Origin: Listeria rocourtiae FSL F6-920
GTDB lineage: Bacteria; Bacillota; Bacilli; Lactobacillales; Listeriaceae
Direction: 5' to 3'
Assembly (NCBI RefSeq): GCF_000525975.1
Contig: NZ_AODK01000044.1
Span: 1 to 58,155 of the forward strand
DNA: 58,155 nt
This document shows positions 53,764-58,155 of this stretch, piece after piece. The notes beneath the pieces are model-generated. The model did not search any database, was not told where the DNA came from, and saw only the letters and a list, made by a program, of their open reading frames with translations. How positions within the stretch are numbered: the stretch's first letter is position 1; each line of letters starts with the position of its first letter. The translations under genes and the position numbers were made by a program.

Positions 53764-55068
53764 TTAAGCTAAATTCGGTTCATTACTATGCGTTTCTTTA
53801 TTTTCCTCTGTCTGTGCTTTTTCTTCCTCCAATAGCTTCTGATCATACATTTTGAAGAATGGGATGTAAATGACAAATGATATGGCTATATTGACGAGGA
53901 CAAGAACGATAGCTCGCCAGTCGCCACCTGTTGAAAGATAGGCGCCAATTGGAGCAGGTAAAGTCCAAGGTGCCATGACATAGGTTGGGGAAATGAAACC
54001 AAGTGTTGTTGCAAAATAAGAAATAGTCGTTGTTATGAGTGGGATGAAGATAAATGGAATAATTAACATAGGATTTAGTACAATTGGTGTCCCAAAAATA
54101 ACAGGCTCATTGATATTGAAAATACTCGGAACTAGTGTCGTTTTGCCGAGCGCTTTCAAATAACTAGATTTAGAAAAGAACAGCATTGCAAGTACTAAAC
54201 CGAGTGTTGCGCCAGAACCGCCAATCCAAACAAACCACTGGAAGAAAGTTTCTGGTGCTACGTGAGGAATGGGACTACCAGCAGCTACAGCCTCAGCATT
54301 GGCACCTAAATACTTTTCCCAAAGAGGCCTTGCAACTGCTCCAATAACGGAAATCCCGTGAATACCGAAAGACCAGAAGAAACCAATTAAAAATACAGGT
54401 AAGAGGACACCGAATAAGGTATCACCGGCTTTTACAATAGGTGAAACTGCTTGATCGACTAGTGAATGGACATCGATACCGAGTACAACCGTGATTAATG
54501 TCATAAATACAACAACAAAAGCAACAGGTATAAGTGCTTCAAAAGATCTTGCTACACTAGGTGGGACTTGTTCCGGCATCTTGATTGTGATATTTCGTGT
54601 TTTACAGAATCGCATAATTTCAACAGAAAAAATGGAAACAATCATGGCCATAAATAATCCATGCCCGCCGAGATTAGCCATTGGTAGGACAAAGCCGACT
54701 TTATCAAGTGCGATTGGTGTCAAGGTAAGCAAGAACGAAGCAACAGCAATTTGCCCACCAGATAGCGGATCAAGCTTGTAACTTTTCGCTAAATTGTAAC
54801 CAATTCCAAAAGTGATATACAGGGACATAATAAACATCGTCATCCTATAAGGAATTAAAATTTCGAAGGCGTGCGCCTGGGCCCATTGATAGAGTGCGGT
54901 ACTCTCAGGAACCGGTGGAAATGCAACAATCAAGAACATACTACCGACAATGATAAACGGTAGTGACGAAACAACCCCATCCCGAATCGCGCGCAGATGC
55001 CGTTGTTCAGACAGCTTTGCCATGGGCATCGACAAATATTTTTCTAAAAAATTCATAAATGTTTGCAT
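53764..55068 (-). CDS. PTS sugar permease EIIC, cellobiose/lactose family
   Basis: This 434-residue permease has about ten hydrophobic segments and opens MQTFMNFLEKYLSMPMAKLSEQRHLRAIRDG, as do CelB-type EIIC proteins. It contains NINEPVIFGTPIVLNPMLIIPF, the substrate-site motif (N-E-P). It imports and phosphorylates a disaccharide, but EIIA and EIIB are not encoded nearby and must come from other loci. Downstream genes suggest the cargo is a muramic-acid-containing or GlcNAc sugar, unlike the glucose-family MurP of staphylococci. A promoter with a CcpA site lies upstream. Confidence 0.88.
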   Translation of the reverse strand: MQTFMNFLEKYLSMPMAKLSEQRHLRAIRDGVVSSLPFIIVGSMFLIVAFPPVPESTALYQWAQAHAFEILIPYRMTMFIMSLYITFGIGYNLAKSYKLDPLSGGQIAVASFLLTLTPIALDKVGFVLPMANLGGHGLFMAMIVSIFSVEIMRFCKTRNITIKMPEQVPPSVARSFEALIPVAFVVVFMTLITVVLGIDVHSLVDQAVSPIVKAGDTLFGVLLPVFLIGFFWSFGIHGISVIGAVARPLWEKYLGANAEAVAAGSPIPHVAPETFFQWFVWIGGSGATLGLVLAMLFFSKSSYLKALGKTTLVPSIFNINEPVIFGTPIVLNPMLIIPFIFIPLITTTISYFATTLGFISPTYVMAPWTLPAPIGAYLSTGGDWRAIVLVLVNIAISFVIYIPFFKMYDQKLLEEEKAQTEENKETHSNEPNLA

Positions 55069-55173
55069 AATGACTCTCCCTTTTTGTTTGATAAGTATAG
55101 TTATGTATCGTCTCGCTGTTAGACTAGGGTAACCCCTCCTTTTTTTGTTATGGTAATTTACTTCTCAACGTGT

Positions 55174-55202
55174 ATTCTAGTTCATTTGAAATAAAATGTC
55201 AA
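55174..55202 (-). promoter_or_regulatory. Sigma-A promoter of the EIIC-anmK-mupG operon
   Basis: On the minus strand TTGACA (55197-55202) and TAGAAT (55174-55179) have a 17-base spacer. The TTTCAAA half-site in the spacer matches the dyad at 55230. Confidence 0.82.
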
Positions 55203-55210
55203 CGTTTACA
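55197..55210. promoter_or_regulatory. CcpA catabolite-responsive element (cre)
   Basis: TGTCAACGTTTACA fits the cre consensus TGWNANCGNTNWCA at every position and overlaps the -35 of the operon, so CcpA should repress it when a preferred sugar is present. Confidence 0.82.
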
Positions 55211-55229
55211 AAATTGAATTAAAAATTTA

Positions 55230-55246
55230 TTTCAAACAATTTGAAA
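55230..55246. promoter_or_regulatory. Operator-like dyad TTTCAAA-CAA-TTTGAAA
   Basis: A perfect 7-bp inverted repeat with a 3-base gap lies upstream of the -35, and the same half-site occurs in the promoter spacer. A regulator (GntR, RpiR or similar) could bind here. No regulator gene is next to it. Confidence 0.6.
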
Positions 55247-55334
55247 CATGAAATAGATTGATACGAGCGGGATAGAGCGCTTTTTTTTAGTATGTATAAT
55301 TGTGATATATAATTAATTTTTCTAAAAAAATAAG

Positions 55335-55363
55335 TTGAAATCAATCTTTGAAGATGATATATT
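55335..55363 (+). promoter_or_regulatory. Sigma-A promoter of the LPXTG glycosidase-like gene
   Basis: TTGAAA (55335-55340) and TATATT (55358-55363) are 17 bases apart, 63 bases before the ATG. Confidence 0.65.
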
Positions 55364-55426
55364 GAACCCGTAATCGTCATCTGGAAAATATTATAAATTT
55401 GACGATATAAAAAAGGGGGATGAAAA

Positions 55427-57748
55427 ATGAAAAAATGGGCATCAATGTTAGTCATACTTGTATTAAGTGTATCGGCTTTTTCCTTGACGGTACAAGCGGA
55501 AGAGGGGACGCAAGGACTTACAAAGTTTATAAAAAAAGCAGACGGGACATACGGTTATGATGCAAATACACCGGTTTTCTATTACAATGGTTCCAGCGAG
55601 CAAGTCCAAATTCCAACGACATACACGCAAGATAAGGAGCAGTTTAAGAGTTCCTGGGTTGCAACAATTGCCAATCTGAACTTTGCAAAAGTAGGATCAG
55701 AATCGGCTTTTCGGGCACAATATGACACGGTATTGGACGACTTTGAATCTTGGAATATGAATGCGGTTATTTTTCAAGTTCGGCCACTCCTTGACGCGTT
55801 CTATCCATCGAAAATCAATCCGTGGTCGGAGTTTATTGCAAATGGTGTACAGGGTGCAAATCCTGGATATGATCCGCTTGCGATTATGGTGGAGGAAACG
55901 CACAAACGGGGGATGGAATATCATGCTTGGTTTAATCCATATCGTGTGACGAATACGAAGTTGACAACACAGAGCGTTTTGACAAAAATCGGTGCAACCA
56001 AAGAGGAAGCGCTTGCAATGACGATTCCAGAACAGATTGCAGCATGGCATAAGGCTGGACTTTTAGCTGATACGAATTATGCTGTTTTGCATCCTGAAAA
56101 TGTTTTGCGTTTTGATGAGAAATTATTCCTTAATCCGGGTATTCCGGAAGTGCAAGATCATGTAGCAGCAACGATTGAAGAAGTCGTGACGAATTATGAT
56201 GTGGACGCGATTCATTTTGATGATTATTTCTACCCATATCGCATTACGGTAGACGGTAAGAATGTGCTTTTTGGGGATAAGGGGGAAGATGCGGAAACAT
56301 TCGCGAAATACGGTATTCCAGCGGGCTATCCGAATACAAAAGCGGGCATCGATGACTGGCGTCGCGATAATATTACAACGCTTATTGATAAGGTGAAACA
56401 TGCGATCGATACGAGCAACCAAGCGAAGAAAACTGCCGTCCAATTTGGAATTAGCCCATTTGGTATTTGGGAACACAAGGCAAATAATCCGCTCGGTTCC
56501 AACACACCGACGGGATCTTCGCAGTCTTATTCACAAAGTATTTTTGCTGATACGTATCAGTGGATTAAAGACGAGAAAGTAGATTATATGGTGCCACAAA
56601 TTTATTGGAGTTTTGACCAAGCAGCGGCTCCATATGGGGATTTGGCAAGGTGGTGGAATAAGGCTGCAGAAGGAACACACGTGCAAATTTACGTTGGGCA
56701 TGCGAATTATAAACATGTAGGAAACGGTGGCTTTGATGCCGCATGGATGAACCCAGCCGAAATTCCGAATCAGATGCGCTTTAACCAGTTACTAAATCAA
56801 GTTTCTGGGAGCGTCCTGTTCAGTTATAACGATATTAAAAAGAGCAATATCGCGAGCATCCCAGACGCACAAAAGCCAGCTAACCAAGCAAAAAATGACT
56901 CGATTGATCTTTTAAAAGAAACCTATTTTGCAACCACCTCATTGACACCGAGTAAGCCGTGGCTAGCGCATCAGGCCATTGCCGCACCACTTCAAGTCAA
57001 GCAAACCGCGGATACACTCACGTGGTCAGACACAGCTACTAATTCTGCGCGTTACTATGTCGTGTATAAAGGGGCAGGAACAGCAGAGGAAATCATCGCC
57101 AACCCAGCCAATATCGTTACAAAAATTTGGAGCGGAGATGGGTTAGAATTCAGCTATCCAATTAGTGAGACTGGCACGTATGTAGTGACTGCACTGGACG
57201 CAGCAAGCAACGAATCAGCACCAATTATTGCCCAAATTCCAGGCGCTGATGTAACTGTTTTATATCAAGATGAAAACGGTGGAGAAATCGCACCATCTGA
57301 AACTTTACAAGGGAATATCGGTGAAAATTTTGCAGCGGAAATCAAAGTGATTGCGGGATATACGAAAAAAGACGCACAAGTAACTGGAACGTTCACAGAT
57401 CAAGCCCAGACAGTTGTTGTGAGCTACACGAAAGACCCAGAGGAAGTCGTCTTACCAACAGAACCGGATCCAGAACCGACACCAAAGCCCGAGCCAAAAC
57501 CAACACCGGATCCAGCACCAAAGCCTGATGGAACCATCGTTATTCCACCAGAAAAAGAGATTGTACCACAACAACCAGAAAAAGCGCCAAGCCTTGAAAA
57601 AGTAGCGCCAAAATCAGAACCTAGCAAAGAAAAAGGATTGCTACCAACAACCGGTGATAAGTCGACGGATTTAGCTATCGTCTTGGGACTAGTACTTAGC
57701 ATGACAGGTGTGCTAGTATTACTTCGTTGGAAAAGAAGGCAAGTTTAA
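55427..57748 (+). CDS. LPXTG-anchored GHL10-family (YngK-like) glycosidase-like protein
   Basis: This 773-residue surface protein has a signal peptide (residues 1-24), a GHL10 (DUF187) TIM-barrel domain (about 60-400) with QVRPLLDAFYPSKINPWSE, YHAWFNPYR and IHFDDYFYPY, and a fibronectin-III-like module (about 510-600). A MucBP-like domain follows (VTVLYQDENGGEI), then a Pro-Glu-Lys-rich spacer and the sortase signal LPTTG with a hydrophobic tail and WKRRQV. GHL10 proteins are thought to cut glycans, possibly peptidoglycan-derived. It diverges from the muramyl-sugar operon, suggesting it frees the sugar that the PTS imports. Confidence 0.88.
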   Translation: MKKWASMLVILVLSVSAFSLTVQAEEGTQGLTKFIKKADGTYGYDANTPVFYYNGSSEQVQIPTTYTQDKEQFKSSWVATIANLNFAKVGSESAFRAQYDTVLDDFESWNMNAVIFQVRPLLDAFYPSKINPWSEFIANGVQGANPGYDPLAIMVEETHKRGMEYHAWFNPYRVTNTKLTTQSVLTKIGATKEEALAMTIPEQIAAWHKAGLLADTNYAVLHPENVLRFDEKLFLNPGIPEVQDHVAATIEEVVTNYDVDAIHFDDYFYPYRITVDGKNVLFGDKGEDAETFAKYGIPAGYPNTKAGIDDWRRDNITTLIDKVKHAIDTSNQAKKTAVQFGISPFGIWEHKANNPLGSNTPTGSSQSYSQSIFADTYQWIKDEKVDYMVPQIYWSFDQAAAPYGDLARWWNKAAEGTHVQIYVGHANYKHVGNGGFDAAWMNPAEIPNQMRFNQLLNQVSGSVLFSYNDIKKSNIASIPDAQKPANQAKNDSIDLLKETYFATTSLTPSKPWLAHQAIAAPLQVKQTADTLTWSDTATNSARYYVVYKGAGTAEEIIANPANIVTKIWSGDGLEFSYPISETGTYVVTALDAASNESAPIIAQIPGADVTVLYQDENGGEIAPSETLQGNIGENFAAEIKVIAGYTKKDAQVTGTFTDQAQTVVVSYTKDPEEVVLPTEPDPEPTPKPEPKPTPDPAPKPDGTIVIPPEKEIVPQQPEKAPSLEKVAPKSEPSKEKGLLPTTGDKSTDLAIVLGLVLSMTGVLVLLRWKRRQV

Positions 57749-57761
57749 GAAGTGAGAAAAG

Positions 57762-57794
57762 AGTCTCTGTTTACATAGACAGGGACTTTTTTTT
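57762..57794 (+). terminator. Terminator of the LPXTG gene
   Basis: AGTCTCTGT pairs with ACAGGGACT, followed by a long T run. Confidence 0.85.
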
Positions 57795-57813
57795 AGAAAT
57801 TTGGAAATAGGTA

Positions 57814-57841
57814 TTGCATGATTTGAGGAGTATGCTATAAT
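57814..57841 (+). promoter_or_regulatory. Promoter of tRNA-Glu
   Basis: TTGCAT (57814-57819) and TATAAT (57836-57841) are 16 bases apart, 30 bases before the tRNA. Confidence 0.72.
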
Positions 57842-57871
57842 GAGAAAGTTGGCTTGAGAGCTAGCAATAAC

Positions 57872-57943
57872 GGCCCGTTGGTCAAGCGGTTAAGACACCG
57901 CCCTTTCACGGCGGTAACACGGGTTCGAATCCCGTACGGGTCA
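57872..57943 (+). tRNA. tRNA-Glu (TTC)
   Basis: The 72-base gene has acceptor GGCCCGT / ACGGGTC, anticodon TTC in CTTTCAC and T loop GGTTCGAATCC. CCA is not encoded. Confidence 0.95.
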
Positions 57944-58069
57944 TAGCGATAATTTGTGTATACGTGGGGTAATCTTCCCTGAAAAACTGGCGGAATACAA
58001 AGGCTTTCGCTCGAATTGTGTAATCATAGGTTGGTTATGAATAAATATTCATGTTTTTTGAAATTATTA

Positions 58070-58098
58070 TTGACATGTTTGGGAAGCAATAATATAAT
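58070..58098 (+). promoter_or_regulatory. Strong sigma-A promoter before tRNA-Leu
   Basis: Perfect TTGACA (58070-58075) and TATAAT (58093-58098) have a 17-base spacer, 20 bases before the tRNA. Nothing is seen in 57944-58069. Confidence 0.88.
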
Positions 58099-58117
58099 AT
58101 TAGTTAGTGTTAATAGA

Positions 58118-58155
58118 GCGGTCGTGGCGGAATGGCAGACGCGCTAGGTTGAGGG
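58118..58155 (+). tRNA. tRNA-Leu (probably GAG), cut by the window edge
   Basis: GCGGTCGTGGCGGAATGGCAGACGC (given in two parts: GCGGTCG and TGGCGGAATGGCAGACGC) is the 5' half of a tRNA-Leu. The anticodon loop GGTTGAGGG points to GAG. The 3' half is outside. Confidence 0.85.

Overview
The window looks like chromosomal DNA of a Listeria species. I infer a species outside the L. monocytogenes group, because gene content and order match that genome closely in blocks but not throughout. The evidence is the combination of the lafA-lafB-lafC lipoteichoic-acid glycolipid genes, a Listeria-type Ca2+-ATPase, fused glnP plus glnQ, paired SMR exporters next to ddl-murF-cshA, and the hemY-acpS-alr-mazEF-rsbRSTUVW-sigB-rsbX-tex series. 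Species assignment would need a database search.

Layout. 1-870: end of an atypical SDR protein and an OsmC protein. 1150-4500: glycolipid anchor synthesis (lafABC). 4600-6660: an ABC exporter and a decayed stretch. 6660-9490: GNAT and TetR divergent from a DHA2 exporter. 9600-15370: Ca2+-ATPase, rhodanese, small membrane proteins, RidA and a MetE-like methyltransferase. 15570-17730: glutamine importer. 17820-21710: two-component system with an FtsX/ATPase ABC pair. 22140-24650: a small ORF, a hypothetical gene, and TetR with two SMR exporters. 24950-29640: ddl, murF and cshA. 29770-34550 (minus strand): aldo/keto reductase, MerR, a giant YhgE/Pip protein and an Rrf2 regulator. 34740-35280: preQ1-I-like riboswitch and QueT. 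36300-41140: PH-domain pair, coproporphyrinogen oxidase, acpS and alr. 41358-47196: mazEF and the whole sigma-B stressosome operon, with an internal sigma-B promoter before rsbV. 47187-47860: an unusual array of structured repeats. 47945-50870: tex, a SprT-like gene, tRNA-Asn and tRNA-Ser. 51136-55068 (minus strand): a candidate muramyl-sugar salvage operon (mupG, anmK, a small membrane protein, a PTS EIIC). It diverges from an LPXTG-anchored glycosidase-like protein at 55427-57748. The window ends with tRNA-Glu and the start of a tRNA-Leu.

Ten single-base insertions in A/T runs of 6-8 bases split nine genes that otherwise look intact: lafB, the ABC exporter, a TetR, a histidine kinase, cshA (twice), both PH-domain genes, an Rrf2 regulator and anmK. 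Removing one base from each run restores a full-length reading frame every time. I therefore treat these as probable homopolymer base-calling errors and list the genes as whole CDSs. A mismatch-repair-deficient strain is the alternative.

The least explained part is 47187-47830, where two families of degenerate repeats keep their hairpins through compensatory base changes. The 55-bp hairpin at 31243-31297 looks like the two ends of an insertion sequence joined together inside a terminator loop.
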